Both the position numbers and the translations under genes were made by a program. From Rhodocyclaceae bacterium (lineage in GTDB: Bacteria > Pseudomonadota > Gammaproteobacteria > Burkholderiales > Rhodocyclaceae): a DNA stretch of 64,000 nucleotides. The DNA lies in contig JAQTNK010000002.1 of the NCBI GenBank assembly GCA_028713915.1, positions 102,899 through 166,898 on the forward strand. The letters run 5' to 3'. Shown here in pieces: positions 49,736 through 59,820 of this stretch. How positions within the stretch are numbered: the first letter of the stretch is position 1; each line of letters begins with the position of its first letter. The notes beneath the pieces are model-generated. The model was not told the DNA's origin and made no database searches. It saw only the letters and a program-made list of their open reading frames with translations.

Positions 49736-50577
49736 CGGGTTGCCTGGTTTCGGCCGCGGAACTGTCGGCCCATATCGGCGACGCCGGCTGGCGCATTTTC
49801 GACTGCCGCCACGACTTGCGCGACACGGCCTACGGCGAAAAAGCCTACGCCAAGGAACACATTCCCGGCGCCATTTTCCTGCATCTCGACCGCGACCTTT
49901 CGGGCGCGAAGACGGGCAGCAACGGTCGCCATCCCTTGCCCGACGCCGCGGCGTTCGCCGCCAGGATGGCCGCCTGCGGCGTCGGCCCGCAGACGCAGGT
50001 AGTCGCCTACGACAACGAAGGCAACGCCTTCGCCTCGCGCCTGTGGTGGATGTTGCGCTGGATCGGGCACGACAAGGTGGCGGTGCTCGACGGCGGGCTC
50101 GCCGGCTGGCGGCGCGCCAAGCAGCCGCTGAACGACGCCGTGCCGAGCTATGCGCCGGCGCACCTGACGGCGCGCGCGCAAGGCGGCGTGGTCGATGCGG
50201 CTTACGTCCAGGCGCGGCTCGGCAAGCCCGAGATGCTGCTGCTCGACGCCCGCAGCGAAGAGCGCTTCGCGGGCCAGAACGAAACCCTCGACCCGGTCGG
50301 CGGCCATATTCCCGGCGCCGTCAATCGCTTCTATTTCGACAATCTCGACGATGCCGGCGTGTACTTCAAGTCCGCCGCCGAACTGCGCGCCGAGTTCGAC
50401 GCGCTGCTCGCCGGGCGCGCGCCCGCGGCGGTCGTCCAGCAGTGCGGTTCGGGCGTCACGGCCTGCCACAACGTGCTGGCGATGGAAGTCGCCGGGCTGT
50501 CCGGCTCCCAGCTTTATGCCGGGTCGTGGAGCGAGTGGTGCACCGATCCGTCGCGGCCGATCGTCACCGGTCCCTGA
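49732..50577 (+). CDS. sseA: 3-mercaptopyruvate/thiosulfate sulfurtransferase
   Basis: A 281-residue protein with two rhodanese domains. The N-terminal inactive one has WRIFDCRHDLRDT and HIPGAIFLHLDRDLS; the C-terminal one has LLLDARSEERFAG and catalytic Cys238 in QCGSGVTACHN. The CGSGVT loop is of the mercaptopyruvate sulfurtransferase type rather than the thiosulfate CRxGx type, though specificity needs testing. The start overlaps the STAS-like gene; the last 14 nt overlap convergent queG. Confidence 0.9.
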   Translation: MTGCLVSAAELSAHIGDAGWRIFDCRHDLRDTAYGEKAYAKEHIPGAIFLHLDRDLSGAKTGSNGRHPLPDAAAFAARMAACGVGPQTQVVAYDNEGNAFASRLWWMLRWIGHDKVAVLDGGLAGWRRAKQPLNDAVPSYAPAHLTARAQGGVVDAAYVQARLGKPEMLLLDARSEERFAGQNETLDPVGGHIPGAVNRFYFDNLDDAGVYFKSAAELRAEFDALLAGRAPAAVVQQCGSGVTACHNVLAMEVAGLSGSQLYAGSWSEWCTDPSRPIVTGP

Positions 50578-51709
50578 CGTGGTGGCGGCCGAGCGCCCAG
50601 AGGACGTGCTCGCGCACCAGCGCTGAAGGATCGTCGCGCCGCGTTTCTAGTGCAGTGATGACGGCGGGCGTCGTCGCCGCATTGCCCAGTCCGACCGCCA
50701 GATTGCGCAGCCAGCGCTCGTAGCCGATGCGGCGGATCGCGCTGCCGGCGAGCTTCGTCTCGAATTCGGCGGCCGACCAGGCGAACAGCTCGACCAGCGT
50801 CGCGCGGTCGAGGCCGTGGCGCACGGCGAAATCCTCCTCCCGCGTGGTCGGCGCAGCGCGGTTCCACGGGCAGCAGAGCTGGCAGTCGTCGCAGCCATAG
50901 ACGCGACTGCCGATCGGCGCGCGCAATGCCAACGGAATGCTGCCTTTGAGCTCGATGGTGAGGTAGGAAATGCAGCGGCGCGCATCGACGCGGTAGGGCG
51001 CGACGATGGCGCCCGTCGGGCAGGCGTCGAGGCAGGCGCGGCAGGTGCCGCAATGATCGGTGGTCGGCGCGTCGACGGGCAGCGGCAGGGCGACGAAAAT
51101 TTCGCCGAGGAAGAACCACGAGCCGGCGTCGCGCGTCAGCAGCAGCGTGTGCTTGCCGCGCCAGCCGAGGCCGGCGCGGGCGGCGAGCTCGACTTCCATC
51201 ACCGGCGCCGAGTCGGTGAACACGCGATGGCCGAAGGGGCCGATTTCCTGCGTCATGCGGTCGGCGAGCTTTTGCAGCCGCTGGCGCAGCAGCTTGTGGT
51301 AGTCGCGGCCTTGGGCGTAGCGGGAAATTTGCGCCCTGGCTTGACCTTCGTCCGCGCTGGCCGCAGCCGGCAGGGTGCCCGCCCGCTTCGCCTCATGGTT
51401 ATCACAAATCGGCGCAGCGGGCGGGCACCCTGCCGGACGCTCCTTTCGTGCACTGGCCGTGGGCAGGTAAGTCATGCGCGCGACGATCACGCGCTGCGTT
51501 CCCGGCACCAGTTCGGCCGGCCGCGCGCGTTTCGCGCCGTGGCTCGCCATATAATCCATTTCGCCATGACAGCCGGCGGCGAGCCACGCCGCGAGGCCGC
51601 GTTCGGCGTCGCCCAGATTGGCGTCGGCGATGCCAATGGCATCGAAGCCGAGTTCCCGGCCCCAAACCTTGATGTGCGCCGCCAGCGCAGCCCAGTCGCG
51701 ATCATGCAT
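50564..51709 (-). CDS. queG: epoxyqueuosine reductase with in-frame palindromic insertion
   Basis: A 381-residue cobalamin and [4Fe-4S] enzyme that reduces epoxyqueuosine to queuosine in tRNA. Evidence: IKVWGRELGFDAIGIADANL near the N-terminus, SRYAQGRDYHKLLRQRL, FTDSAPVMEVELAARAGLGW, GKHTLLLTRDAGSWFFLGEI, ferredoxin clusters CGTCRACLDACPTGAIV and CDDCQLCCPWNRAAP, and a C-terminal HEAT-like part. Between VARMTYLPTA and the SRYAQGRDY motif lie about 35 residues not expected in the family, encoded by a 26-bp inverted repeat (51367-51436). Starts at 51709, 51718 or 51721 are possible; all overlap the divergent tsaE start. Confidence 0.9.
   Translation of the reverse strand: MHDRDWAALAAHIKVWGRELGFDAIGIADANLGDAERGLAAWLAAGCHGEMDYMASHGAKRARPAELVPGTQRVIVARMTYLPTASARKERPAGCPPAAPICDNHEAKRAGTLPAAASADEGQARAQISRYAQGRDYHKLLRQRLQKLADRMTQEIGPFGHRVFTDSAPVMEVELAARAGLGWRGKHTLLLTRDAGSWFFLGEIFVALPLPVDAPTTDHCGTCRACLDACPTGAIVAPYRVDARRCISYLTIELKGSIPLALRAPIGSRVYGCDDCQLCCPWNRAAPTTREEDFAVRHGLDRATLVELFAWSAAEFETKLAGSAIRRIGYERWLRNLAVGLGNAATTPAVITALETRRDDPSALVREHVLWALGRHHVRDR
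51367..51436. repeat. 26-bp inverted repeat inserted in queG
   Basis: CCGGCAGGGTGCCCGCCCGC begins the left arm (51367-51392). The right arm (51411-51436) is its reverse complement with one mismatch; the loop is 18 nt and AT-richer. On the minus strand it reads without stop in the queG frame. Confidence 0.85.
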
Positions 51710-52234
51710 GCAAACCATCATACCCTGACGTTCGACCTGCCCGACGAAGCCGCCACGCTGGCGCTGGGGGCGGCGCTGGCCGCTCAAGTCGGCGGCGATC
51801 CGGCCGCTAAGGCACTTATCGCGCTCGAGGGCGACCTCGGCGCCGGCAAGACGACGCTGGTGCGCGGCTGGCTGCGCGCCTTGGGCGACCGGGGGCCGGT
51901 GAAGAGTCCGACCTACACATTGGTTGAACTTCATGCCGTTTCTGGATTAAACTTGTATCACTTTGATTTTTATCGATTCAACCAGGCGGAAGAATATCTG
52001 GATGCAGGCTTGGACGAATACTTCGCCGGCGCGGGAATCTGTCTGGTCGAATGGCCCGACCGGGCCGCGCCTTACCTGCCTGCGCCCGACCTCTCGGTCT
52101 CCCTCACGGTGTCTGGCGACGGCCGCCACGGCGCCGTTTCCGCCCACAGCGAACGGGGGCGGCAATGGCTGAACGGCCTGACGAATTCACGCTCAACCGC
52201 CGCGCCGTCCTCCAGTTCGCCGCCGCCAGCCTGA
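51704..52234 (+). CDS. tsaE: tRNA threonylcarbamoyladenosine biosynthesis ATPase TsaE
   Basis: A 176-residue P-loop protein needed with TsaB and TsaD for the t6A modification at tRNA position 37. Walker A GDLGAGKT is at residues 43-50; VKSPTYTLVELH and HFDFYRFNQAEEYLDAGLDEYF are diagnostic, as is VEWPDRA. It overlaps the divergent queG start by a few bases. Its 3' end overlaps the next gene, amiC, by 70 nt, so the last 20 or so residues (Ser/Pro-rich) may be a by-product of that overlap. tsaE next to an amiC-type amidase is a common arrangement. Confidence 0.93.
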   Translation: MHANHHTLTFDLPDEAATLALGAALAAQVGGDPAAKALIALEGDLGAGKTTLVRGWLRALGDRGPVKSPTYTLVELHAVSGLNLYHFDFYRFNQAEEYLDAGLDEYFAGAGICLVEWPDRAAPYLPAPDLSVSLTVSGDGRHGAVSAHSERGRQWLNGLTNSRSTAAPSSSSPPPA

Positions 52235-53421
52235 CGCTGCTGGTGGCGCGCGTCGGCCACGCCGCGCCGGCGTCCATCCTCGGCGTGCGCGTCTGGCCGG
52301 CACCCGACTACACGCGCGTCACGCTCGAATACGATCACCCGTTCAAGTTTTCGCAAATGCTGGTGAAGGATCCGGATCGTCTCGTCGTCGATCTCGAAGG
52401 CGTCGAATTCAATTCCGTGCTCTCCAGCCTGCCGAACAAGATTCTCGATTCCGATCCGCAGATCAGGCGCATCCGCGCCGGCCGCAACAAGCCGGGCGTC
52501 GTGCGCCTGGTCATCGAGCTCAAAGGCGAAGTGAAGCCGCAGATCTTCACGCTGCAGCCGGTCGGCGAGTACGGCCATCGCCTGGTGCTCGACCTCTATC
52601 CGGCCGAAGCGCCCGACCCGCTGATGGCGTTGCTGCAAAAAAGCGAAGCGCCGGCGAAGGCTGAAAGCCGCGGCGACAAGGTCGCCGCACCGGCGGGCAA
52701 GGCCGACATCGCGCGCCTCGTCACGGTCATGCTGGACCCCGGCCACGGCGGCGAAGACCCCGGCGCCATCGGCCACGGCGGCAGCCGCGAGAAGGACGTC
52801 ACGCTGTCCATCGGGCGCCGCCTGAAGGCGAAGATCGACGCCGAACCGAACATGCGCTCGGTGCTGACGCGCGACGACGACTTCTTCATTCCCCTCAACC
52901 AGCGCGTGCAGAAAGCGCGGCGCGTGCAGGCCGACCTGTTCGTCTCGGTCCATGCCGACGCCTTCCTGAAGTCCACGGCGCGCGGCTCGTCGGTCTTCGT
53001 GCTGTCGGAGAACGGCGCCTCGTCGTCGGCCGCACGCTGGCTGGCGCAGCGCGAGAATGCCGCCGACCTGATCGGCGGGGTGAACATCGGCGTCAAGGAT
53101 CCGTATCTCGCCCGCACCCTGCTCGATCTTTCCCAGACGGCGACGCTCAATGACAGCCTCAAGCTGGCCAAATCCGTGCTCGGCCAGATCGGCAGCATCA
53201 ACGCCTTGCACAAGGGCCAGGTCGAGCAGGCCGGCTTCGCCGTGCTGAAGGCGCCGGACATTCCGTCGATCCTGGTCGAGACGGCGTTCATCTCCAATCC
53301 GGAAGAGGAAAAGCGCCTCAACGACGAGGACTACCAGGAGCAGATGGCCGCCGCCATCCTCAAGGGCATCAAGCAGTATTTCGCGAAGAATCCGCCGCTG
53401 GCGAAATCGAAGCTGACTTGA
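52165..53421 (+). CDS. amiC: N-acetylmuramoyl-L-alanine amidase (AmiC type)
   Basis: A 418-residue periplasmic zinc amidase that splits septal peptidoglycan in daughter-cell separation. The N-terminus TLNRRAVLQFAAASLTLLVA is a twin-arginine signal, as in E. coli AmiC. An AMIN domain (about 37-135; VRVWPAPDYTRVTLEYDH) targets it to the septum. The catalytic domain (about 185-415) has VMLDPGHGGEDPGAIG, SREKDVTLSIGRRL, LFVSVHADAF and SILVETAFISNPEEEKRL, with zinc His and Glu residues in place. The start at 52165 lies inside tsaE. Confidence 0.94.
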   Translation: MAERPDEFTLNRRAVLQFAAASLTLLVARVGHAAPASILGVRVWPAPDYTRVTLEYDHPFKFSQMLVKDPDRLVVDLEGVEFNSVLSSLPNKILDSDPQIRRIRAGRNKPGVVRLVIELKGEVKPQIFTLQPVGEYGHRLVLDLYPAEAPDPLMALLQKSEAPAKAESRGDKVAAPAGKADIARLVTVMLDPGHGGEDPGAIGHGGSREKDVTLSIGRRLKAKIDAEPNMRSVLTRDDDFFIPLNQRVQKARRVQADLFVSVHADAFLKSTARGSSVFVLSENGASSSAARWLAQRENAADLIGGVNIGVKDPYLARTLLDLSQTATLNDSLKLAKSVLGQIGSINALHKGQVEQAGFAVLKAPDIPSILVETAFISNPEEEKRLNDEDYQEQMAAAILKGIKQYFAKNPPLAKSKLT

Positions 53422-53461
53422 CGGCAGCTTGGGCGAAGCGGCGCGGCCGGCCGGGGCCGCC

Positions 53462-53470
53462 TGATATAAT
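53462..53470 (+). promoter_or_regulatory. probable extended -10 promoter of the ribF-ileS-lspA-fkpB-ispH operon
   Basis: TGATATAAT (TGn plus consensus TATAAT) lies 36 nt before the ribF ATG. A GC-rich inverted segment precedes it and no -35 is evident. Confidence 0.5.
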
Positions 53471-53506
53471 CGCCCCCTTTTCCAGAGCCACGCAGGCAAA
53501 GCGGCA

Positions 53507-54442
53507 ATGCTGGTTTTCCGCAAGATTCCCGAATTCGCATCGACGCCGACCGTGCTGACCATCGGCAATTTCGACGGCCTGCACCTCGGCCACCGCGCCA
53601 TGCTCGAGCGCCTGGTGGCGAAGGCGCGCGAACTCGGGCTGCCGGCGTCGGTCATGACCTTCGAGCCGCATCCGCGCGAACTCTTCGCGCCGGAGCAGGC
53701 GCCGGCGCGCTTGACGTCGATGCGCGAAAAGCTTGCGTTGCTCGAAAGCTGCGGCGTGGCGCGCACTTACGTCTGCCGCTTCGACCGCCGGCTGGCCGCG
53801 TTGAGCGCCGACGACTTCATCGGCCAGCTTCTCGTGCGCGGCCTGGGCGTGCGCCACGTCATCGTCGGCGACGACTTCCGCTTCGGCAAGGCACGCAGCG
53901 GCGACTTCGCCGCGCTCGAACGCGCCGGCCGGCAACACGGCTTCGGCTGCGAGGCCATGCATACCGTCGAAGTCGCCGGCGAACGGGTTTCCAGCTCCGC
54001 CGTGCGCGATGCGCTGGCGGCGGGCGATCTCGAGCATGCGGCGCGGCTGCTGGGCCGTCCCTACGTCATTGCCGGGCGCATCGTGCATGGCGACAAGATC
54101 GGCCGCCAGTACGGCTTCCCGACCGCCAACGTGCAATTGAAGCGCAAGCGCATGCCGCTGACGGGCGTGTTTGCCGTCACCGTGTCGGGCCTCGGCGAGA
54201 GCCAACTGCGCGGCGCGGCGAATCTCGGCGTGCGGCCGACGCTGGCGCAGGGCTTGAAGCCCGTGCTCGAAGTGCATCTGTTCGACTTCGACCGCGACAT
54301 CTACGGCAGCCACGTCACCGTGCATTTCCTGCACAAGCTGCGCGAGGAACGGAAGTTCGTTTCCCTCGATGAATTGAAAGTCCAGATCGCCCGCGATGTC
54401 GCTGACACGCGCGCCTACTTTGCAGGGTTTCCCCATGGCTGA
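53507..54442 (+). CDS. ribF: bifunctional riboflavin kinase / FAD synthetase
   Basis: A 311-residue enzyme making FMN and FAD. The N-terminal FAD synthetase domain has [17 protein letters not shown] and [10 protein letters not shown]; the C-terminal riboflavin kinase domain has [13 protein letters not shown] and [11 protein letters not shown]. Its end overlaps ileS by 8 nt. The order ribF-ileS-lspA-fkpB-ispH is conserved in Pseudomonas and many beta/gammaproteobacteria. An extended -10 promoter is seen 36 nt upstream. Confidence 0.96.
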   Translation: MLVFRKIPEFASTPTVLTIGNFDGLHLGHRAMLERLVAKARELGLPASVMTFEPHPRELFAPEQAPARLTSMREKLALLESCGVARTYVCRFDRRLAALSADDFIGQLLVRGLGVRHVIVGDDFRFGKARSGDFAALERAGRQHGFGCEAMHTVEVAGERVSSSAVRDALAAGDLEHAARLLGRPYVIAGRIVHGDKIGRQYGFPTANVQLKRKRMPLTGVFAVTVSGLGESQLRGAANLGVRPTLAQGLKPVLEVHLFDFDRDIYGSHVTVHFLHKLREERKFVSLDELKVQIARDVADTRAYFAGFPHG

Positions 54443-57248
54443 TTACCGCAAGACGCTCAACATGCCGGACACGCCGTTCCCGATGCGCGGCGACTTGCCC
54501 AAGCGCGAGCCCGGCTGGGTCAGGCAGTGGCAGGAACACCGACTCTACCAGCGCATCCGCGCCGCGGCCAAGGGCCGGCCGCGCTTCATCCTGCACGACG
54601 GCCCGCCGTATGCCAACGGCGATATCCACATCGGCCACGCCGTGAACAAGGTGCTCAAGGACATCATCATCCGCTCGAAGACGCTGGCCGGCTTCGATGC
54701 GCCCTACGTGCCGGGCTGGGACTGCCACGGCCTGCCGATCGAGCACCAGATCGAGAAGACGCATGGCAAGCACCTGCCGGCCAACGAGGCGCGCGCGCTG
54801 TGCCGCAGCTACGCCGACGAGCAGGTCGAGCGCCAGAAGAAGGACTTCATCCGCCTCGGCGTGCTCGGCGACTGGGATCGCCCGTACAAGACAATGGCAT
54901 ATCGCACCGAAGCCGACGAGATCCGGGCGCTGGGCGAGATGTACCGCAAAGGCTACCTGTTCAAGGGCCTGAAGCCGGTGAACTGGTGCTTCGATTGCCA
55001 CTCGGCGCTGGCCGAGGCCGAAGTCGAATACCAGGACAAGAAGTCTCCGGCCATCGACGTCGCCTTCCCGCTCGACGTCGCCGAGCGCGCGCGGCTGGCC
55101 GGTGCCTTCGGCTTGGCCGGCCTGCCGGAGAAGACCGTCTATGCGGTGATCTGGACGACGACGCCGTGGACCATCCCCGGCAACCAGGCGCTCAATGTCC
55201 ATCCCGAATTCGTCTATGAGCTCGTCGACACCGAGCGCGGCCTCTTGATCCTCGCCGCCGAGCTGCGCGCCTCCGCGCTCGAACGCTACGGCCTGGCGGG
55301 CAAGGTGCTCGGCGCGGCGCAGGGCATGGCGCTCGACCGCATGGTGTTCCGCCATCCTTTCTACGATCGCGCCTCGCCGGTCTTCCTCGGCGACTATGTG
55401 ACGCTGGATACGGGTACGGGCGTCGTGCACAGCGCGCCGGCCTACGGCGTCGAGGACTTCGATTCCTGCCGCCGCGCCGGCATGAAGAGCGAGGACATCC
55501 TGACGCCGGTGCAGGGCGACGGCCGCTTCGCCGCCAGCCTGCCGTTCTTCGGCGGCCTCAACGTCTGGAAGGCCAATCCGCTGATCGTCGAGAAGCTCGC
55601 CGAAGTCGGTCACCTGCTGGCGAGCGGCGAGATCGTCCATAGCTACATGCACTGCTGGCGCCACAAGACGCCGATCATCTACCGCGCCACGACGCAATGG
55701 TTCGCCGGCATGGACAGGCAGCCCGGCGAGGGCGCGGCGACGCTGCGCGATACGGCGCTCGCTGCCGTCGCCGCCACCGAGTTCTTTCCCGCCTGGGGCA
55801 AGGCGCGGCTGCACGCGATGATCGCCAACCGGCCCGACTGGTGCGTTTCGCGCCAGCGCAACTGGGGCGTGCCGATCCCCTTCTTCCTGCACAAGGAAAG
55901 CGGCGAGCCGCATCCGCGCACGCTCGAGCTCGTCGAGGAAGTCGCCAAGCGCGTCACCGCCGGCGGCATCGAGGCCTGGTTCGCGCTCGATGCCAAGGAA
56001 TTGCTCGGCGACGAAGCGGCGAGCTACGACAAGATGAACGACACGCTCGACGTCTGGTTCGACTCGGGCACCACGCACTGGACCGTGATGCGCGGCTCGC
56101 ACGCGGACGATCTCGGCTATCCGGCGGACTTGTACCTCGAAGGCTCGGACCAGCATCGCGGCTGGTTCCATTCTTCGCTGCTCACCGGCTGCGCCATCGA
56201 TGGCCGCGCGCCTTACCAGGCGCTGCTGACTCACGGCTTCGCGGTGGACGGCAAGGGCATGAAGATGTCGAAGTCCAAGGGCAACGTCGTCGCACCGCAG
56301 GAAGTCTCCGACAGCCTCGGCGCCGAAATCCTGCGCCTGTGGGTGGCGGCGACCGACTACTCGGGCGAGCTGTCGATCTCGAAGGAAATCCTGTCTCGCG
56401 TGGTCGAGGTCTATCGGCGCCTGCGCAACACCTTGCGCTTCCTGCTCGCCAACACGGCGGATTTCGACGCGGCGACGCAGATGCTGCCGGTCTCCGAATG
56501 GCTCGAAGCCGACCGCTATGCGCTGGCGCTGACGCGCGCCATGCAGGCCCAGGCCGAAGGCGACTACGGCCGCTACGAGTTCCACAAGATCGTCCAGGCG
56601 CTGCAGAATTTTTGTTCCGAGGACATGGGCGCGTTCTACCTCGACATCCTCAAGGACCGCCTCTACACGACCGCCGCCGACAGCCGGCCGCGCCGCGCCG
56701 CGCAGAGCGCGCTCTGGCACATCCTGCAGACGGTGACGCGGCTGATGGCGCCGATCCTGTCCTTCACCGCCGAGGAAATCTGGCAGGTGACGACGAAGAA
56801 TGCGGATGACAGCGTCATGTTATCGACCTGGCATGCGCTGCCGGCGCAAGACGGCGAAGCCGAACTGGTCGAGCGCTGGACGCGCCTGCGCGAAGTTCGC
56901 ACCGAGGCGGCGAAGGTGCTCGAAGACTTGCGCACGGCCGGGCAGATCGGCTCGTCGCTGCAGGCGGAAGTCGAGATCCGCGCCAGCGGCGCCAAGCACG
57001 ACCTGCTCGCTGCCCTCGCCGACGATCTGCGCTTCGTGCTGATCTGCTCGAAGACGACGCTGGTCAAGGCCGCCGACGCCGGCGCCGAAGCCATCGTCGC
57101 CACGCCCAGCGCGCATGCCAAGTGCGGCCGCTGCTGGCATTGGCGCGAGGACGTCGGCCGGCACGATCACGCCGCCGAGCATCCGGAATTGTGCGGCCGC
57201 TGCGCGGCCAACCTTTTCGGCGCCGGCGAGGCGCGCGAGTTCGCTTGA
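54435..57248 (+). CDS. ileS: isoleucyl-tRNA synthetase
   Basis: A 937-residue class I synthetase charging tRNA-Ile. ATP-site motifs are HIGH (H65-H68 in [12 protein letters not shown]) and KMSKS (610-614). The editing domain includes [19 protein letters not shown]. The C-terminal zinc site [12 protein letters not shown] ... LCGRCAANL is intact. The length and the presence of the zinc tail indicate the common bacterial IleS1 type, usually mupirocin-sensitive; this is family knowledge, not tested. The start [19 protein letters not shown] is typical. The stop overlaps lspA. Confidence 0.97.
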   Translation: MADYRKTLNMPDTPFPMRGDLPKREPGWVRQWQEHRLYQRIRAAAKGRPRFILHDGPPYANGDIHIGHAVNKVLKDIIIRSKTLAGFDAPYVPGWDCHGLPIEHQIEKTHGKHLPANEARALCRSYADEQVERQKKDFIRLGVLGDWDRPYKTMAYRTEADEIRALGEMYRKGYLFKGLKPVNWCFDCHSALAEAEVEYQDKKSPAIDVAFPLDVAERARLAGAFGLAGLPEKTVYAVIWTTTPWTIPGNQALNVHPEFVYELVDTERGLLILAAELRASALERYGLAGKVLGAAQGMALDRMVFRHPFYDRASPVFLGDYVTLDTGTGVVHSAPAYGVEDFDSCRRAGMKSEDILTPVQGDGRFAASLPFFGGLNVWKANPLIVEKLAEVGHLLASGEIVHSYMHCWRHKTPIIYRATTQWFAGMDRQPGEGAATLRDTALAAVAATEFFPAWGKARLHAMIANRPDWCVSRQRNWGVPIPFFLHKESGEPHPRTLELVEEVAKRVTAGGIEAWFALDAKELLGDEAASYDKMNDTLDVWFDSGTTHWTVMRGSHADDLGYPADLYLEGSDQHRGWFHSSLLTGCAIDGRAPYQALLTHGFAVDGKGMKMSKSKGNVVAPQEVSDSLGAEILRLWVAATDYSGELSISKEILSRVVEVYRRLRNTLRFLLANTADFDAATQMLPVSEWLEADRYALALTRAMQAQAEGDYGRYEFHKIVQALQNFCSEDMGAFYLDILKDRLYTTAADSRPRRAAQSALWHILQTVTRLMAPILSFTAEEIWQVTTKNADDSVMLSTWHALPAQDGEAELVERWTRLREVRTEAAKVLEDLRTAGQIGSSLQAEVEIRASGAKHDLLAALADDLRFVLICSKTTLVKAADAGAEAIVATPSAHAKCGRCWHWREDVGRHDHAAEHPELCGRCAANLFGAGEAREFA

Positions 57249-57718
57249 GACCCTCGCTGCCGCTGTGGCTCGGGCTGGCGGGGACGGTGATCGTCCTCGA
57301 CCAGGTGACGAAGGCATGCATCGTCGCCGCCTTCCGGCTCCATGAAGCGCTGCCGCTGACGTCTTTCTTCGACCTCGTCTTCGTCTTCAACCCCGGCGCC
57401 GCCTTCAGCTTCCTGCGCGACGCCGGCGGCTGGCAGAAGTGGCTGTTCGTCGCGCTGGCCTTCGTCATCTCGGCCTGGCTTATCGGCATGCTGCGCCAGC
57501 ATGCGCGTGAGCGCCTGCTGCCGACGGCGCTCGCCCTGATCCTCGGCGGCGCGCTCGGCAACGTCGTCGACCGGCTGCGCTACGACGCCGTCGTCGACTT
57601 CCTCGACTTCCACTGGGCCGGCGTCCATTTCCCGGCCTTCAACGTTGCCGATTCGGCCATCAGCGTCGGCGTCGCGCTGATGCTCTGGCAGCAATTCATG
57701 CACAAGGACGGATCATGA
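57245..57718 (+). CDS. lspA: lipoprotein signal peptidase (SPase II)
   Basis: A 157-residue integral membrane aspartic protease that cleaves prolipoprotein signals. Four membrane helices are evident. The catalytic Asp pair lies in ALGNVVDRL and [14 protein letters not shown]; the N-terminal [11 protein letters not shown] and [11 protein letters not shown] are family signatures. The start is a TTG overlapping the ileS stop (TTGA); the next in-frame ATG is too far inside, and a longer upstream form would lie in ileS. Several lipoproteins in this window (hydrolase, DolP, the pyrC-linked one) would be its substrates. Confidence 0.93.
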   Translation: MRPSLPLWLGLAGTVIVLDQVTKACIVAAFRLHEALPLTSFFDLVFVFNPGAAFSFLRDAGGWQKWLFVALAFVISAWLIGMLRQHARERLLPTALALILGGALGNVVDRLRYDAVVDFLDFHWAGVHFPAFNVADSAISVGVALMLWQQFMHKDGS

Positions 57719-58146
57719 GCGACACGGTCGAGGCCGACAGCCTCGTGACCCTGCACTACCGGCTGGCGACCGCGGACGACATCGAGATCGTCAGCACTTT
57801 CGGCGCCTCGCCGGCGACGCTGCAACTGGGCAGCGGCGAACTGGCGCCGCCGCTCGAAGCCTGCCTGGCCGGGCTGCCGGTCGGCGCGCGCCAGGTCTTC
57901 GAGCTGGCGCCGGAACAGGCCTTCGGCGCGCATAACCCGCAACTCGTCCAGCGCATGCCGCGCCAGGAACTGCCGGCCGGCGGCAAGATCGAATTGCACG
58001 CGCTGATCGAGTTCGCCGCGCCCGGCGGCGCCAAGTTCGCCGGCATGGTGCGCGAACTGGATGACGACTCGGCGCTGATCGATTTCAACCACCCGCTGGC
58101 GGGCAAGTCCATCCGCTTCGAGGTGGAAGTGGTGGGGATACTTTGA
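57715..58146 (+). CDS. fkpB: FKBP-type peptidyl-prolyl isomerase (SlpA/FkpB)
   Basis: A 143-residue cytoplasmic FKBP with an inserted-flap domain, like E. coli SlpA. Motifs: [50 protein letters not shown] and [14 protein letters not shown] ([17 protein letters not shown]). It catalyses proline isomerisation and acts as a chaperone. The ATG overlaps the lspA stop and the stop touches ispH (TGATG). Confidence 0.94.
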   Translation: MSDTVEADSLVTLHYRLATADDIEIVSTFGASPATLQLGSGELAPPLEACLAGLPVGARQVFELAPEQAFGAHNPQLVQRMPRQELPAGGKIELHALIEFAAPGGAKFAGMVRELDDDSALIDFNHPLAGKSIRFEVEVVGIL

Positions 58147-59069
58147 TGGAAGTGCTGCTGGCCAATCCTCGCGGCTTCTGCGCCGGCGTCGAACGCGCCA
58201 TCGCCATCGTCGAGCGCGCGCTGGAAAAATTCGGCGCGCCGATCTACGTGCGCCACGAAGTCGTGCACAACCGCTACGTCGTCGATGACCTGCGCGCCAA
58301 GGGTGCCGTGTTCGTCGAGGAACTCGATGAAGTGCCCGACGGCGCCGCCGTCATCTTCAGCGCCCACGGCGTTTCGCAGGCAGTGCGCGCCGAAGCCGCG
58401 CGCCGCGGGCTGCGCGTCTTCGACGCCACGTGTCCGCTGGTGACCAAGGTGCATAACGAAGTCGCGCGCATGTGCGAGCAAGGCCGCGAAGTCGTCATGA
58501 TCGGCCACAAGGGACATCCCGAAGTCGAAGGCACGATGGGCCAGGCGGAATGCGGCCTGCACCTCGTCGAGCGCGTCGTCGACGTCGCCGGATTGCAGGT
58601 CGACAATCCGGCGATGCTGGCCTTCGTCACCCAGACGACGCTGTCGATCGACGACGCCGCCGGCATCATCGCCGCGCTGCAGGCGCGGTTCCCGGCCATC
58701 GTCGGGCCGCGCAAGGACGACATCTGCTATGCCACGCAGAACCGCCAGGACGCCGTCAAGGCGCTGGCGCAGCAGTGCGACCTGGTGATCGTGGTCGGCT
58801 CGCCCAACAGCTCCAATTCCAACCGGCTGCGCGAAGTGGCCGGCAATCGCAACGTCCGCGCCTTTCTCGTCGACGCGGCGGCGGACATCGATCCCGCCTG
58901 GCTGAAAGGCGTTCGCCGCATCGGCGTCACCGCCGGCGCGTCGGCGCCGGAAGTGCTGGTGCAGGGCGTCGTCGAGCGCTTGCGCGCGCTCGGTGCCTCG
59001 GCCGTGAGCAACCTGACGGGCAGCGACGAAAGCGTCGTCTTTCCGCTGCCGAAAGAATTGGCAAGGTAG
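58146..59069 (+). CDS. ispH: 4-hydroxy-3-methylbut-2-enyl diphosphate reductase
   Basis: A 307-residue [4Fe-4S] enzyme for the last MEP-pathway step, giving IPP and DMAPP. Cluster Cys residues are in [13 protein letters not shown] (C12), [14 protein letters not shown] and [14 protein letters not shown]; the His-containing VRHEVVHN and [13 protein letters not shown] bind substrate diphosphate. ATG at 58146 overlaps the fkpB stop by one base. The convergent TonB-like gene ends 3 nt downstream. Together with dxs and ispA here, three isoprenoid genes lie in the window. Confidence 0.97.
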   Translation: MEVLLANPRGFCAGVERAIAIVERALEKFGAPIYVRHEVVHNRYVVDDLRAKGAVFVEELDEVPDGAAVIFSAHGVSQAVRAEAARRGLRVFDATCPLVTKVHNEVARMCEQGREVVMIGHKGHPEVEGTMGQAECGLHLVERVVDVAGLQVDNPAMLAFVTQTTLSIDDAAGIIAALQARFPAIVGPRKDDICYATQNRQDAVKALAQQCDLVIVVGSPNSSNSNRLREVAGNRNVRAFLVDAAADIDPAWLKGVRRIGVTAGASAPEVLVQGVVERLRALGASAVSNLTGSDESVVFPLPKELAR

Positions 59070-59072
59070 CCT

Positions 59073-59732
59073 TCAGCGGCTCGGCGCGCGGCTGTCGTCG
59101 TAGCTGACTTCTATCCGCATCACCGTTCCCACGCGCAGGCCGCCGCGCTCGCCGGGCGCGAAGCGCGAATTCTTGAACGCCGCCACCGCCGCGCGCGAGA
59201 AATTTTCCGGCAGGTCGCTGCGTTCCACGACAGCGTCGGCCACCTGGCCGCGATCGTCGATCCACAGCTTGAGGACCAGCTTTCCCGAGGCGACGACGGC
59301 CTTGGTCTCGGGCGTGTCCAGATCCGCAAGGTTGAGCGGTTGCGGCCGCTTCGTCAGTTGATCCGTCGTGTAATAGGTGGGCGCCGGGAGCGGCAGGATG
59401 TCGAGGCCCGCGCCGGATTCCGGCGCCGGCTGGCCGGCGCTCGCGGCCTCGTGCGCCGCAGGCGCCGGCGGCGCCGTCGGGGCGGTCGCCGGCGGCAGCA
59501 CCCTGGCGCTCGCGACTTGCGACCTGACGGCTATCAGCGTCGCCGTGAGCGCGGGCGGCGGGGCGGGCCGCGCCTCCGCCGCCGGCTGCGGGCTGCCGCC
59601 GCCGAGATAGGGCAGAAACATGACAGTGGCATGCATGCCGCAGGACATGGCGAGCGCGGCGAGAAGACGCACCGATGCCGCCCGCACAGTCGGGGCGACG
59701 GGCGAATCCGGCGGGAGAGGCTGACCGTTCAT
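59073..59732 (-). CDS. TonB-like energy-transducer C-terminal domain protein
   Basis: A 219-residue protein: a hydrophobic N-terminal segment (about residues 20-42, VRLLAALAMSCGMHATVMF), a long Ala/Pro-rich linker (about 45-105) and a C-terminal TonB-type domain (KLVLKLWIDDRGQVADAVVE, FSRAAVAAFKNSRFAPGERGG). The linker would span the periplasm as in TonB, but no exbB/exbD or receptor gene is adjacent. It sits between ispH and pilE, two genes that are neighbours in Pseudomonas, and is divergent from pilE. A TonB paralogue or pilus-related envelope protein are both possible. Confidence 0.72.
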   Translation of the reverse strand: MNGQPLPPDSPVAPTVRAASVRLLAALAMSCGMHATVMFLPYLGGGSPQPAAEARPAPPPALTATLIAVRSQVASARVLPPATAPTAPPAPAAHEAASAGQPAPESGAGLDILPLPAPTYYTTDQLTKRPQPLNLADLDTPETKAVVASGKLVLKLWIDDRGQVADAVVERSDLPENFSRAAVAAFKNSRFAPGERGGLRVGTVMRIEVSYDDSRAPSR

Positions 59733-59820
59733 CCAGGAAATGGAACCGTATGTCGCCGAAACTTTACTAGAATTGCCGGCCGACTATCATCAATTCAACA
59801 GGGAATCCAGGGGAATACTC

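Noticed and set aside
57122..57244. ATG-started longer form of lspA
   Set aside because: The extra 41 residues are Arg-rich out-of-frame ileS sequence; the TTG at 57245 gives the normal SPase II length.
59733..59820. Sigma-54 promoter upstream of pilE
   Set aside because: No GG-N10-GC pair with proper spacing was found in the gap between the TonB-like gene and pilE.
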